DNA of 64,000 nt, from assembly GCA_025618425.1 (NCBI GenBank), contig CM046846.1, positions 29,985,619 to 30,049,618 of the forward strand. The letters are read 5' to 3'. The notes beneath the pieces were generated by a model, which worked only from the letters and a program-made list of their open reading frames with translations, searched no databases and had not been told where the DNA came from. The position numbers and the translations under genes were made by a program. Numbering within the stretch: position 1 is the stretch's first letter; each line of letters begins with the position of its first letter. The stretch is from Heliocidaris tuberculata. Its lineage: Eukaryota > Echinodermata > Echinoidea > Camarodonta > Echinometridae. Positions 33,851 to 45,218 of this stretch are shown one piece after another.

Positions 33851-34872
33851 AATAGGACGCTCTTAATACTCCTTCACTATTCAAAATGAATACTGTAGAG
33901 TAGTAACATGCCACAAACGTCGATTTGATGACATTAGTAGAAACGGGGTGGACCACGTGAAGGTTGTCATCTTCCAACCCCCCCCCCCCAAAAAAAAAAA
34001 TGAATACTGAAAAATCAGTTCAAAATGTTATGGGAAGCATGATCAATGAGTGAATATCTTTGAAACCACTCCTCCAGGTATGAAAATTAAGATGATTTTT
34101 TTGTTTGTCTTACTTATTCGTAGAACAGTACAAAATGGAATGCCTCTTATCCATTTTGAAAAACCAACACTTATTTTCCCTTCAAAATGTTGACAATTTT
34201 TCTACAGCCCACGATACCGACAGCCCGCAAGAGTCGAGACCAACCGTCTACGAGACCGACAATTTCGGTGTTGCGCATGGGCCTTCTGACAACTTTTTTG
34301 AGGATTCACTAGGCCAATGGCCCATGAAATCGACATTATCCCTATCTTTCCTTACATAATTCCTTGTTCTGACCGTATCGTGGACTGTCGGGGTCGTGAG
34401 CCGTCAGTCTTGTGGACCTTGTTGAACTTTGGGTCTCGTGAACTGACAACCTACTGGGACGTCCCCAGATCGCTCTTTTACGACACATCTTATCATGCTT
34501 ATGATCTTAGTCTTACCCTCATTATCCTCGACTTTGTCATCAACTAGCTGCGTCCTTCTGCTTTGAGATTGCCAAAGATTTTCCTGACAAAAGTAAGATG
34601 GATATAACCTTATACTAAATCATTTGTTTAAAACAATGTTATGTTTATGATAATATTCTACATTGTTTTATTCATGACGAGAGCAATGGAATATAGGAAA
34701 TAGATTCGGTATAATCAGTAGCTATCCGCAGTGGTGGGTCCAGATTTTTGTTAAGGTTGGGCAATTCCGAAAATTTGCTGACAGCAAAAGAAAAAGAAAG
34801 AGAAAGAACCATGTTATCACATTTTGATGGGCTGATTTACATTAATAATCAATACATCAATAATTAATCGAC

Positions 34873-34903
<31 letters not shown>

Positions 34904-36540
34904 AAGGGTTATCAGATTTTTCGGATGCTTTTTGGATCGGAAGTTTGGAATAGGGAGCACACTTTTCATGTATGTAGAAGTGGTTTTATAAGGGTACATG
35001 AGCCGGTTATGCCAACCCCCCCCCCCCCCCCCGTTCCACTTAATTCCACCGGCGACTATACGTGTGTGTGTGTGTGCAGGGTGCGTGCGTGTGTGTGTGT
35101 GTACAGACGTGTAAAAAAAAAAAAAAATGAAGAAAAAAAGAAAAAGAAAAGAAGAAAAAGAAGACCCCCCCCCCTCAAGTTTACGACACCAGTTGCAGTT
35201 GTGACTGAAAAAAAAAAAGAAGTATCAATCAAATGGGATTATTTACGGCTGGGACCGACCTTTAACGTCATCATCCGAAAGACGTGACTGAGATTCGACC
35301 TGGGTCCCATCAAAGTCAGTTTGTAGGCGAATACAGAGAGTTGCCCGCAGACGTTACCGCTAGACTAACTCCTGATCCCTGATCATCTAGCTAGCTAACT
35401 CTTGTTACAGCCCATTACACAGTTACATGTAGATCATCGACTTCAATTTACATGTAGTAGGTCAATGAATAGATAAGGGCTTATAAGAATATATATAAGA
35501 ATTCAGTTAGGAATCATTTTGTAGAAGAGTTACGACAACCCATAATTCGAACGTCGTTTCGTCATGAAAAATAAATGGACATCCTTATCGTATCTCTTTC
35601 TATAAATGAACTCTAATTTATTGATCCAAAGATTTTTTATTTATTTTTTTTTTATTTATTTATCTTTTTTTTTGGCGTCATTTCTTTTTCCCCAACGAGG
35701 ATTTCATGTTGTCTTGATTTTTGAATGACGTTTCAGAGTGTAATCAAAAGTGAGTAGTCCTTCGTCCAAATAGTCATTATTTTGTACGGTACTGGTAAAG
35801 ACAAGCCTGTACACAGTGAGACCTTGTGAGGTAGCTTTTGACTTGTATTGTTCGGACTTCGGAGGATGAAGTGACAACAACAACAAAATTTGTAACAATG
35901 TGTTGATATGATATGACGTCAGTATTCCAAATTTTTACTTCCGAAATATCCTCAGACATAAAAATCAATAGATTACGCATGCATTACAAAAATTATTACA
36001 CCTGTCAGTTAATTATTTAAAAGGAAATACAGCGCAAATAACCATTATCCCGTTCTGCTCAAGTGCTGTGAATAATGACACTGTATTGTGAAAACAGTTA
36101 TATCGAAATAAAAAATCGTGAATATTACAGATTAAGAAGGGATCAGATATGTCCGTCGCCCTACCCTGTATCGCCACCCCCCCCCCCCCCGTCCTTACAA
36201 ATTAGTGCCCAGAAAATGATTTACTTCCTGAATTATATATTTTCTTTTGAATATATTATGGATCACGGTTGGATCGGATTTTTTGCTTCCCCCCCCCCCC
36301 CCCGTCGAAAAGGGGTAGGTCCTAACTACGCCACTGCTGCCCCCCCCCCCACACTCACAAGAAAAACTGTCTACGCCAAAGCATATGTTTGCATACTGTC
36401 GAGAACTGTCGGTATATCTTATAAAGTGTTTGGATCGGATTTTTGCATATAACAAAAATGCAAATAATAATACACACCTTCATGAACCTTTCCACTTATC
36501 ATTCAGCGTTCCCCTGCGAGGTCGAGATTCCAGTACCTTT
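33851..36540. other. Unannotated stretch upstream of the sulfotransferase
   Basis: Should hold the first exon and promoter of the minus-strand gene, but neither could be pinned down. Contains C tracts at 33979, 35017, 36177, 36290 and 36341, A tracts near 34873, 35115 and 35207, and a GACCGAC-rich part at 34205-34420 related to the element at 37781. The small frames here lack recognisable domains. Confidence 0.4.
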
Positions 36541-36557
36541 CGAGGATGGGGTGTTGG

Positions 36558-36590
36558 CATCTACTTCTACTTCTACTTCTACTTCTACGA
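36558..36590. repeat. (CTTCTA)n microsatellite
   Basis: Five tandem CTTCTA units, directly visible. Confidence 0.9.
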
Positions 36591-36934
36591 GGGTACTCCG
36601 CAGGATCCATAAGTCAGGATATAATGCAATGGATATACCCTGTAGACGATGAGAAAGATGAAAGTTTCATTCCTTATCTTTCCCGACTGATTCTGTATGT
36701 CTGCCTATGTAAAAACCGAAATAAGAAAACCCTTCTAATGCCGAATAAAGCTACTCAGTGTGTCATATTTACTGGAGCCCTTGTACGACGGCGAATAAAG
36801 CAAGAAGCTTTAAAGCTCTTAGAATGGAGATAGGAACAATATAGGGGACAATAAGTGACTTTCCCAGGTTAACTTAACTAAGCCGAGCCATTAGGAGTCA
36901 CTCAGGCAATACATACAATCCTGCTCACGTGATA

Positions 36935-37205
36935 TTTAAAGAGAAGGTTGAGTTCTGGGAAAGGTAAAAAATAATTTGTGAGCTTTTTCATTCTTTTTAT
37001 GTTAGTTTGGAAGATTATCATAGTGGAAATGGCTCCTGAAAAAAATTGCTCTTCAAATGCCCTCACATTCAAAATATGACAAGAAACAGCTGAAGTGGTC
37101 GGGCCAAACATTTGTGTGTGTAGTCCCATATACACATTTCTATGTGCAGTGCATGTGACTCTCAGTAGGATTGAGTCAATTTCTTATCATTTTGGTGATT
37201 CCAAA
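36935..37205 (+). mobile_element. MITE family R, 3'-truncated copy
   Basis: Starts TTTAAAGAGAAGGTTGAGTT and follows the family through GAGTCAATTTCTTATCAT and GGTGATTCCAAA, then leaves it. The right terminal repeat is missing. Confidence 0.82.
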
Positions 37206-37267
37206 GGTTTGTATGGTGGTATGAGTAACATTTATTTCGTTTACGGTTTGATGATAGTCCACTACGT

Positions 37268-37285
37268 CTATTCTCTCTCTCTCTC

Positions 37286-37320
<35 letters not shown>

Positions 37321-37321
37321 A
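37268..37321. repeat. (CT)n microsatellite
   Basis: CT tract with one CCCT interruption. Confidence 0.95.
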
Positions 37322-37520
37322 GTTATTAAGTCCTTTTCAGATCTTCATCTATGTACACGAAAGATACCTCCCATTCCAATTTTCTATCTCTCCATAGTTC
37401 ACATTCAAGCAGTCCTCCTTAGGACTACTTGTTAGGACGAAACAAGAAAGAATACATCTCCTTTCCTCTAGCTCTCTATCTTTACTCATTATATCCTCAG
37501 TTTAAACCCAACAGTCCTTT

Positions 37521-37663
37521 GCAGGGGAGCGTTTCATCTAGTGTTTTGTCAGTGATTTTTACTGACAAATTTGCTCTCAGCCAATCAGATGCAAGGATTT
37601 CAGTAGCTTATAACAGTTGGCGGTAAAAATCACTGACAAAAATTTGATGAAACGCTACCCCGG
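37521..37663. mobile_element. Palindromic MITE, GGGGAGCGTTTCATC ends
   Basis: Left GGGGAGCGTTTCATCTAGTG and right ATTTGATGAAACGCTACCCC are inverted repeats. Inner arms TTTGTCAGTGATTTTTAC and AAAAATCACTGACAAA also pair. The core CTCAGCCAATCAGATGCAAG is shared with 37889 and, inverted, with 54892. Confidence 0.85.
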
Positions 37664-37780
37664 ACACGCCGGACTAACCCACATGGTGCGTGAAACAGTA
37701 AACCAAATGAATGCTCACATTGACGAGCATAGTAGACGAGTTTATACCAATACCCATTATGCATTTACAGTACATGCAAA

Positions 37781-38047
37781 GTCACACCAACAAGACCGAC
37801 AACAGACCGACAACAGACCGAACAAAAAATTACATTGCCACCGATGGCCAAGATTCGGTCGGTTTCGAGTCGGTCTGTTGTCGGTCTGGGCCCCGTTTCA
37901 TAAAACTTGTTATCAGTAACAACTGCCACATTTCTGTGGCAAATTTGGTCTCAGCCAATCAGATGCAAGCTTTTCAGTAGCTTATAACAGCTACTGTAAC
38001 TTGTTATTGATAACAAGTTTTATGAAACAGGGCCTTGGTGTGACTGG
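37781..38047. mobile_element. GTCACACCAACA-ended foldback, split
   Basis: Left GTCACACCAACAAGACCGAC and right (GTCGGTCTG, then after the insert TTGGTGTGAC) are inverted repeats. The interior has AACAGACCGACAACAGACCG and its partner GTCGGTCTGTTGTCGGTCTG around CATTGCCACCGATGGCCAAG. The right arm is broken by the element at 37889-38034. Related fragments lie at 16310 and 34205. Confidence 0.75.
37889..38034. mobile_element. Nested palindromic MITE, GGCCCCGTTTCATAAAAC ends
   Basis: Left GGCCCCGTTTCATAAAACTT and right AAGTTTTATGAAACAGGGCC pair. Inserted inside the right arm of the GTCACACCAACA foldback. The flanks CTG and TTG could be a mutated 3-bp duplication. Confidence 0.8.
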
Positions 38048-38245
38048 GGTATGAGGGAGGTGGTTCATTCTTTTGACTTTAAATCAAAAGGCTGAGGTTT
38101 TGAAGCTTAGCCCAGCACCAATTTTAATTCTTTGGTAAGACATCAACCGACATTTGCCACTCGAGACCCAGGTGCTGCACGTAGAGAGCGCCGTAGTGTT
38201 ATTACAGCATGTGAGATGGCCCTGATTACACCGATGCTATAAAAG
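38048..38245 (+). mobile_element. SINE-like fragment
   Basis: A tRNA-like head (GTGGTTCATTC...GGCTGAGGTTTTGAAGC) is followed by ACATTTGCCACTCGAGACCC, the same body words as, inverted, at 7440 and 60580. The head resembles A- and B-boxes only loosely. Confidence 0.5.
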
Positions 38246-39714
38246 CCATGAAAACCGAGGTAATATTACTTGAGCGTCAGGAGTATCGTGCAGAACTGAC
38301 ATGAGCGCTTTACGATGAAATCTATATTCCCAAACACCGTAAACTTATTTTCAACATAATATCCGTAAGCTTTGGAACGATTTACCTGCACCCATGAGAA
38401 ATTCTGTGTCTCTGTTAAGCTTCTTATGGAAGCTAAAAAAGTGTATGATATGGGATTATGGTTCATGATGCCTTGCTTGTTTATTATGCTCGATTACTAT
38501 CATTCTAACCTTTTTCCAGTATCTTTCTTGTAAGAATGCCTGTGAATATTTGCATTGACGTCGTGACGTCAATGCTCTGTTCTCGTTGGATATTTTACTC
38601 TCACCGTATATCTTGCCACTGTATTATCCATGCATGCCATACAACTCCATTATGATTATTACTATGTTGCAGTCCTCTTCCTTTCCCTCTACTCCAAGTT
38701 CCCTATTCTCTTCTCTCCCTCTCTCTGTCTGTCCCTTTCTTCTTTTCCTGTATTAAATTATATTGTATTTGTGTATTCAGGCGTACCCGCTAAAAGCATC
38801 TAACTTATTGGGACTGCGCCTTCTTCCCCGTAACTTTGCAAGTTCTTGATTGTACTGATATTACTTTATATGCATGTAAATTGTACTATTTGAACAGATG
38901 TTGAATGTTGTCAAAATCAATGGAAGAAAATAAATGTTAATTTGAATGAATTTGAATTTGAACAAAAGTCATTAATCAACTTTATCATGATTTCTATACA
39001 TCTTTCATGACCTCACAAGATAAAGAAGCCCAAGGTGTGTTGCAGAACACACACTTTTACCGCTTCAAGGACATACTGTCTCAGATCACACATTGCTGTT
39101 ATTCTTCGTTGTTTAGCAACCATTCAACGATGACTATTTTCGCAACAAAATAATTTTTAAACAATTTTATCACCCCCCCCCCCGAAAGGTACATAATACG
39201 AAGGATTCCGATTATTCATGTCAATATGAAATACAGTAGCACTACGTCGTCACACCGACACGCAACATGCACGTAAGTTTCCTTTTTTGTGATGCAGTCT
39301 ACAACTCTTCCAAGTTCGTCTCTTGCACTGGACTCAGCGGCGTCGCTAGAGCGGGGGTGTGTGTGTGTGTGTGGGGGGGGGTGTCACCCCTCCCCCCCCC
39401 CCCAATCAAAATTGCTATCGGCAAAATAAGGGGGAAGGGAGAGGGAAGAGGAAAAGGGAAAGGAGAAAAGAGAAAGGAGAAGGAAAAAAAGAAAAGAAAA
39501 GAGAAAAGGGAAAGGAAAAGAAAAGAAAAAACAGAAAGAAAAAAAGAAAGAAAAAGAAGGAAAAACTGGCCATTTTGGGGGGCACTAGAAATAGTTCTGA
39601 TATTCGGGCTACCACCACTTCATATTCGGGCAGCGAGGTGCCAGCATATCCACATATCTGGCCAGCGAGGTTCCCGGAAAATTATGTAATAGGCAAACAG
39701 CCTGTCCCGAAAAT
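38246..39714. other. Unannotated stretch with purine tract
   Basis: No supported exon. C tracts at 39173 and 39394; a G/A-rich tract at 39428-39565 generates Lys/Glu/Arg-rich artefact frames. AACAAAAGTTAATTTGAATGAATT-type low complexity lies around 38920-38965. Confidence 0.45.
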
Positions 39715-40795
39715 GCAGGTCCATGTTAAAATTGTAAGAAATACACAATAATATATTTTTTCTTAATTGAATATCACGTAAAGTTCATGTAAAACAAACT
39801 TAATTATGCTTGAACAACTGAAAGTATATTTCTTACAGTTAGAATATGGACCTACAATTTCCTGGGTGAAAGAAAGTATACGCCTACTCTAATTTTTGAG
39901 ATAAAGTAAGTAAACGGGTTCGGGAAGTTTTTAAATAATTTAATCAAAGGGGAATTAACCCTTTCACAGAAAATTGGCTTGGATTGCTTAACCCTTTAAG
40001 CACAGGAATTATTTAAGGGTTAAATTGATCACATTTTGTTCTTCAAATTGGCAACAATAATATTTTCTTTTAGTGCTACATAGTTCGAATAACTTGTAAT
40101 GTCTTTGATAACAATATACATGGTTAAGAATTTGCCGTAAAGTTTTAAAAATTGCCAATTTTGATGAAAAAACAATGATTTTGAACCTCTCAATGTGTTG
40201 CCAATTTAAGGATCTCAAAGTTAATTCTCGTTTATAAAATTCCTGGCATCAAACGCAATATGGTCATGCAATAAAAATGGACATAGTGTGTGTAGAAAAT
40301 TTTGCTCTTTCACCTCATGCATCTGGTATATTTTTTAGAGCTCTGAATCAAAACTTATTGAGCCAAACCACAAAATGTGGTCAATTGTCTTGAAAGGGTT
40401 AATAATTATGCCAATTTTCCATGAAATGTCTACTTTCATTAAACCAGGAAATTGTATAGGCCCTTGTTCTAATTGTAAGAAATACGCAATAATATTTCAA
40501 TGTTATTTTTTCCTCAATTAAATGTCACGTAAAGTTCATGTAAGTACCAACTTAAATTATGCTTAAACAACTGAAAGTGTATTTCTCACAGTTAGAACAT
40601 GGACCTACAATTTCCTGGTTGAATGAAAGTAGACCTTTCATTAAAAATCGAGCAATCCAAGCCAATTTTCTATGAAAGGATTCACTCCCCTTTAATTCAA
40701 CGTCATATTTAAACATTCCAAAAACCTGTTTACTTACATTATATTAAACATCAGGAGAAGGCGTACTTTCCTTCAGTCAGGAAATTGTAGGTCCA
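39715..40795. repeat. Compound repeat with duplicated and inverted arms
   Basis: A ~145-bp block occurs twice in direct order (39730-39873 and 40472-40616), with shared CACGTAAAGTTCATGTAA and GGACCTACAATTTCCTGG. Arms TCACAGAAAATTGGCTTGGA (39963) and AAGCCAATTTTCTATGAAAG (about 40658) are inverted. CAGGAAATTGTAGGTCCAT at the right edge is the inverse of the block end. A TTAA-flanked MITE interrupts the middle. Confidence 0.8.
39992..40398 (+). mobile_element. piggyBac-like MITE, copy 1
   Basis: TTAA at 39988-39991 and 40399-40402; ends CCCTTTAAGCACAGGAATT and the inverse CCCTTTCAAGACAATTGACC. It aligns along its length with the copy at 57149-57549 (shared GTTAAATTGATCACATTTTG-type opening, TTTTGAACCTCTCAATGTGT and GAGCCAAACCACAAAATGTG). 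Confidence 0.88.
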
Positions 40796-40907
40796 TGACA
40801 TTTTTTAAATGAAAAAACAAACAAACAAACAACAACAACATAAAAGTGGATTCTAGCCCCACAAAACCCCTACCAAGAGATATCATACACTATTATCGGT
40901 TCGGTGT

Positions 40908-41215
40908 AAAAATGTCAGAGGAAAAAATGTCAGAGGTAAAAATGTCAGAGGAAAAAATGTCAGAGGAAAAAATGCCAGAGAAAAATGTCAGAGGTAAAAA
41001 TGTCAGAGGTACAAATGTCAGGGGTAAAAATGTCAGAGGTAAAAATGTCAGAGGAAAAAATGTCAGAGGAAAGAATGTCAGAGAAAAATGTCAGAGGTAA
41101 AAATGTCAGAGGTGAAAATGTCAGGGGTAAAAATGTCAGAGGTAAAAATGTCAGAGGTACAAATGTCAGAGAAAAATGTCAGAGGTAAAAATGTCAGAAG
41201 TAAAAATGCCTCGAT
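40908..41215. repeat. 15-bp minisatellite, about 20 units
   Basis: Unit AAAAATGTCAGAGGT with A/T/C variants and occasional 13- or 14-bp units; TGTCAG recurs from 40913 to 41193. Because 15 is a multiple of three, several frames stay open and spell repeated MSEVK/MSEEK-like peptides. No flanking exon signals support translation. Confidence 0.95.
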
Positions 41216-41340
41216 AAACATGCTTATAAAAACGCTAAGATCCCAAATAAAACGCGAAAATGAAAAGAAAAAAAAAAGAAGATGAAAAAAAAGTAAAGCA
41301 AGAAGAAGGGAGAAAAGGAGAAGAATAAAGGAAGAATAAG

Positions 41341-41672
41341 ACAGTGATATGCATAACATGGGCGGTATGCAAATGAGTGAACCGATGATGTCAAACGCTC
41401 ACTTTTCCTTATTTCCTTATATGTATTTTATCATATGAAACATATCAATTTTTTGCTTCAATAATGTAAAACATGGTTTTACTCCTTTTGGAACATGTAA
41501 AAATCATCATTATTGTAACTTATTTTGATACATGGGAGAGATTCTTTATCATCACATCCATAAAAATTGAAATATTTAAAATTTCATATAATAAAATACA
41601 TAGGGGAAAAGTGAGTGTGTGACATCATCGGTTCACTTATTTGCATACCGCCCATGTTATGCATATCACTGT
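41341..41672. mobile_element. 332-bp MITE with long inverted ends
   Basis: Left ACAGTGATATGCATAACATG continuing GGCGGTATGCAAATGAGTGA and right TTATTTGCATACCGCCCATG continuing TTATGCATATCACTGT. The arms match for about 85 bp (to GATGATGTC...CACTTTTCC). No clear target duplication; no coding capacity. Confidence 0.92.
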
Positions 41673-43154
41673 TTCATGAAATAATGCAAAACTTCAAAAT
41701 GCCGTTACTTTCTTATTTTACATCCGATTTCAGTGAAATTTTCACTGTTATGCTTGTTTAATTTTACTCTATCTATTCAAATCAACTTGATATTAGTGTG
41801 GACTTGGCCTTTAATTGTATGAGTGTGAAAACGTTTCTTATGACTGAGTTCCAGCAGTACCTGTTAAACTAATATCAAAGCTAAATCAAATGGGGTATCA
41901 AAACAGCAAAAAGTATGTATCAACAAGTGGAAATTTTCACTCTCGATTTGAACAGATGTCAAAGCTTCCGCGCTCCACTCGGGAGAGGGAACCACCCTGG
42001 TCCCGCGCCCTCCCCCTCCACCCCCCCCCCCAAAAAAAAAATATCCTGGCTACGAGGGTGTAAATAGAAAGCTAACGACTTTGAATTAACATAAATTTTT
42101 CCCCCTTTTTTTTCTTGGAGCACACAAAAAGCTATACGCATTGGACTGTTTAACATATCCTGTCATATTCGCCGGAAAGGTGTTTTCAAACTTTGATTTT
42201 AGTACTCAAATATTTTCCTGGAAAGCTGGAATTTCAAACTATGGTGCTTTGCACATACCTCTTTGTACTGAGATCACTTTAGAGAACAATACTGTTAAAG
42301 CTCACTGCATTATTTGAGCAAGACTGTGGTCCCTTTGATGGGCCCTTATTTACGAAAATTGGCCTGAAACCTTTTTAAAGGAAGCTGTAGGTGCCCGCCG
42401 TGTATTATGCATTATACATGACTATCACCAATAAGTTCGGCACATCATGTGCATATGTTTTGATATGTTAGTTAGTGAAATACAGTGTATATATGATTTT
42501 AAATGCATTTTCAATTGGGCCGTAATGAAGAGATTCAGGGCCCTCATGTCATTTCAGGTGCCCCAAAAATGATGTAATTTTGATTGATTTGATAAATACT
42601 ATTAGTAGAACACATTTTCAAATATCTTTTAAAAATAAATATGTCATGACACTAGTTTAATGCTCTATAATCCCTTATGTTACATTTGGCCCTCTAAAAT
42701 CAGAATTTGGGCACCTGACAGATATTTGGCCACCATATTATCATACCCACGATGTATCATTGTATTTTGATATCTGAGTACTGAGTTTCTATTACATCGA
42801 GAAAAGCATTAAAAGCACTATTTTCGACTCTAGTGAGTAGCTGGTCCTTTGGGCCCTTTTGAAACAAATGCCAGGCCCCTGTGGTCTTTGGTGGGTCTTA
42901 TTAACCATCACCACATTTCATTTTACTGTTTAGGTGGGTTTTCAATACCAAACGAACGTTTCTAGCCCCAATGTTGGCTCTGACATGCATAAAAACAATG
43001 GCGGGCCACTATAGTATAAAATTTGGGCACTTTGGGCAATTTTTATCAAAAATCAGTCGATGCCATCGTTTTCAGCATTAAATTTTACATAGGAATCCAT
43101 GTTGAAACAAAAGTGAACACTATTTCCCATGAGGAGCCATCTGTGTACCTAACT
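41673..43154. other. Unannotated stretch
   Basis: No exon recognised. C and A tracts near 42020-42040. Words like CATTTCAGGTGCCCCAAAAA (42553) hint at relation to the GTGCCCC-rich element at 22554. Confidence 0.4.
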
Positions 43155-43250
43155 AAAATGGCACTATTAGGAGAAAAAAAGGGCACTTATGAAAAGGGGA
43201 AAGGGCACTTATTAGGAAGGAAAAGGGGCACTTTTAGTATTAAAAAAAGC
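43155..43250 (-). repeat. AAGTGCCCCTTTT array, opposite strand
   Basis: AGGAGAAAAAAAGGGCACTT, AAAGGGCACTTATTAGGAAG and AAAAGGGGCACTTTTAG are the reverse complement of the array unit in the hAT-like element at 22554. Stray units lie at 43716-43765. A degraded, inverted relative is inferred. Confidence 0.65.
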
Positions 43251-44290
43251 ACACATCCTTACATGCTTTACAGCATTTTGAAAATGACATGTAAAAACTC
43301 AGTTGTGCCGGATTTGGGTAAAACCGTGAAAACGTTATCACATGCGAACATGACCCAAATGCAACATGTTATTTAAAGCCCTATTATTATACTGTTTCCA
43401 TCTTTTTCTTTCATTAATGAGGGGAAAGATAATCCCCTCATCATAAGATAAAGGATTGTCAATGTATTGTCGATGTTGGGGTAAAGAAAGGGGCTTGTTT
43501 ATTGAAATGGTACCTGCAATCGAAATGAAAAGCAATTTTTTGCATTTTTCTGAACTTAAATTTCTTTTAAGAACAAAGCGGACAGAAAGGTGATATTTTT
43601 TAAAAATAAAAGTAAAGTTAGTGGCACTTCCCATTTATATCAAATAGAACTACAAAGTTGAAAGTGCAGATGAGCCAGAAAAAAATATTAAGATTATGGC
43701 AATTTCCCACCTCAGAAGGGCACCTTTTTCATCACAGGAAGGGGACTTTTTATCTTTTGAGGGATATTTATTGATTTTTGGTATTGATCCTTTTTTTAAA
43801 ATGAATTTCTGATTGAATACATGCCATCACATGAGGAGACTTCACGTATCATATCTCTTAAATCTGTTATTTCACTTTAGTCATTTTCGAATGTGATTCT
43901 TTTCTTTTCTGGGCCTTTATCAATCGCCGTATAGAGACCCAGATAGTAACTACCCCAGCCTCATGTTATGCTGGATACCTCACCGTGTTATCTTTCTCTT
44001 ATTTCTATATTTTTCCTGTCATCTTTTCTTTATTGATCCTTCCAATTTTTCCTCCGTTTTTGCAAACCCACAAAGACGGCTCTCACAAGTTTTGTCTATC
44101 TCCATTTAAGCCTGGATACAGTTCCTCACCCCCCATGTGCGCAAAGTGGACCTACAGATCTTTATATTTATCATTTCGGGTTTTTTTTAAATTTTTTTAT
44201 AACAACTTTTAACGCTTTGGGAAGCAAATTAAAACCTGTTTCTCATTACGTCATTTTTAAAGATTTATTGTTTGCAGTGAGAGGACACCT
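43251..44290. other. Unannotated stretch
   Basis: Pyrimidine-rich near 43980-44060. No exon or sharp repeat boundary recognised. Confidence 0.4.
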
Positions 44291-44291
44291 T

Positions 44292-44713
44292 AAGCCCACC
44301 ACACACTTTACGAACGACTGCGATCCAATTTTGGAAATCATCGCAATAGCATTAAATAATTATTATGATTATTAAATTATTAACAAATAAAATCTACCGT
44401 ACCTGATTCAGCTTCTGAACAGTAATAACGTTTTATGCGTTTTTTTTTTTTACCGGGAATAAGGTCAAAATCAGTTTCAAATCGTAGGACTGCTCTGACG
44501 TCACTACGACTCGGAGCCGATTTGGGGATTTGGCCTGTCCTCCGGAAAGAAAGCTCGCAATTAGGCCGTATTTTCGATTCTTCTGTTTCTATGACTATTC
44601 AGAACCTCAGTCAGAAATGTTTATGTGTTTAATAAATGTTTATAACAAATGCTATTACATTTTCTTCCGAAGTCGGATCGCAGACTAATCGTCTACTGTA
44701 ATGTGCGGTGGTC
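44292..44713. mobile_element. MITE family B, diverged full-length copy
   Basis: Ends AGCCCACCACACACTTTACG and the inverse GACCACCGCACATTACAGTA correspond to family B termini. The interior shares TCAAATCGTAGGAC, GACGTCACTACGACTCGGAG and GTCGGATCGCAGAC with 6531-6943. More diverged than the pair at 4.3 and 6.5 kb. Confidence 0.85.
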
Positions 44714-44760
44714 TTTAGAGCACTTCAACAAAGTTATTCAACAGCAGGCGGAACAAATTT

Positions 44761-44789
44761 CATAGAGATCCTATTATAGGATCTCTATG
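44761..44789. promoter_or_regulatory. Perfect 29-bp palindrome upstream of a gene start
   Basis: CATAGAGATCCTAT, one T, then ATAGGATCTCTATG: 14-bp arms without mismatch. It sits between a MITE and the ETS-site promoter-like region. It could be a dimer-binding site or a transposon scar; no functional evidence. Confidence 0.5.
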
Positions 44790-44799
44790 CAAAAATTGT

Positions 44800-45000
44800 A
44801 TAACGCCATCTGCGTTCAGCGTTGCTCTCCGAGCTCCGCGCATGGGGTAATAAATTTTTGGATGATCTTGCTCCAAGACTACTTCCACTCTCACACCGGA
44901 AGTAAGCAGAGGATAGATAGAGGAAGGGTAACTCCCCGCCGCGATGAAGATTCAAAATCGAAACTTTCTCACCTGTTTGATTTGAAGTTAATATGATTAT
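44800..45000 (+). promoter_or_regulatory. Putative CpG-bearing promoter / 5' UTR
   Basis: Locally richer in CG than surroundings (GCGTTCAGCG, GAGCTCCGCGC, CCCCGCCGCGATG). Carries CACCGGAAGT at 44894-44903, a consensus ETS/GABP site common in TATA-less promoters, with a second GGAAGT core on the other strand at 44881. A possible donor GTAACT at 44929 could end a non-coding first exon. Inference from motif content and from the coding exon 100 bp downstream. Confidence 0.45.
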
Positions 45001-45106
45001 GCAAGTGATATTTTATCTCGACGACCGGAATTCTTAAGTGACTTTAAGAGGACCATTAACAGAAGTATCCGATTTTGTGGAATTTACTTGGATTTTTTTT
45101 TTACAG

Positions 45107-45218
45107 ACTATCAACGAGCATCAACGACAACGGAAAGATGAGCGACAAACGCGATCGTGATGGTGGCGGCCCGAAACGAAATCGGCCACACAGCATCGCA
45201 ATCACTGGCTTCTCAATG
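45107..45218 (+). CDS. First coding exon of an unrecognised gene
   Basis: A long T run ending TTTTACAG at 45106 is a good acceptor, and GTAAAC at 45219 is an acceptable donor. The ATG at 45138 has a purine at -3 (AAGATGA) and opens 27 codons: MSDKRDRDGGGPKRNRPHSI followed by AITGFSM. The exon ends in phase 0. The peptide is basic and polar, likely a disordered N-terminus; PKRNRP could serve as a nuclear signal or phosphorylation context, but this is speculative. The protein family was not recognised. CG dinucleotides are much denser than in the flanks, which supports coding. The CDS starts at 45138. Confidence 0.62.

Noticed and set aside
39267..39751. Lys/Arg/Glu-rich frames of 130-140 codons
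   Set aside because: Purine-rich low-complexity tract; overlapping frames are equally open.
40846..41285. Repeated MSEVK/MSEEK protein
   Set aside because: 15-bp minisatellite whose length keeps frames open; no exon signals or homologous domain.
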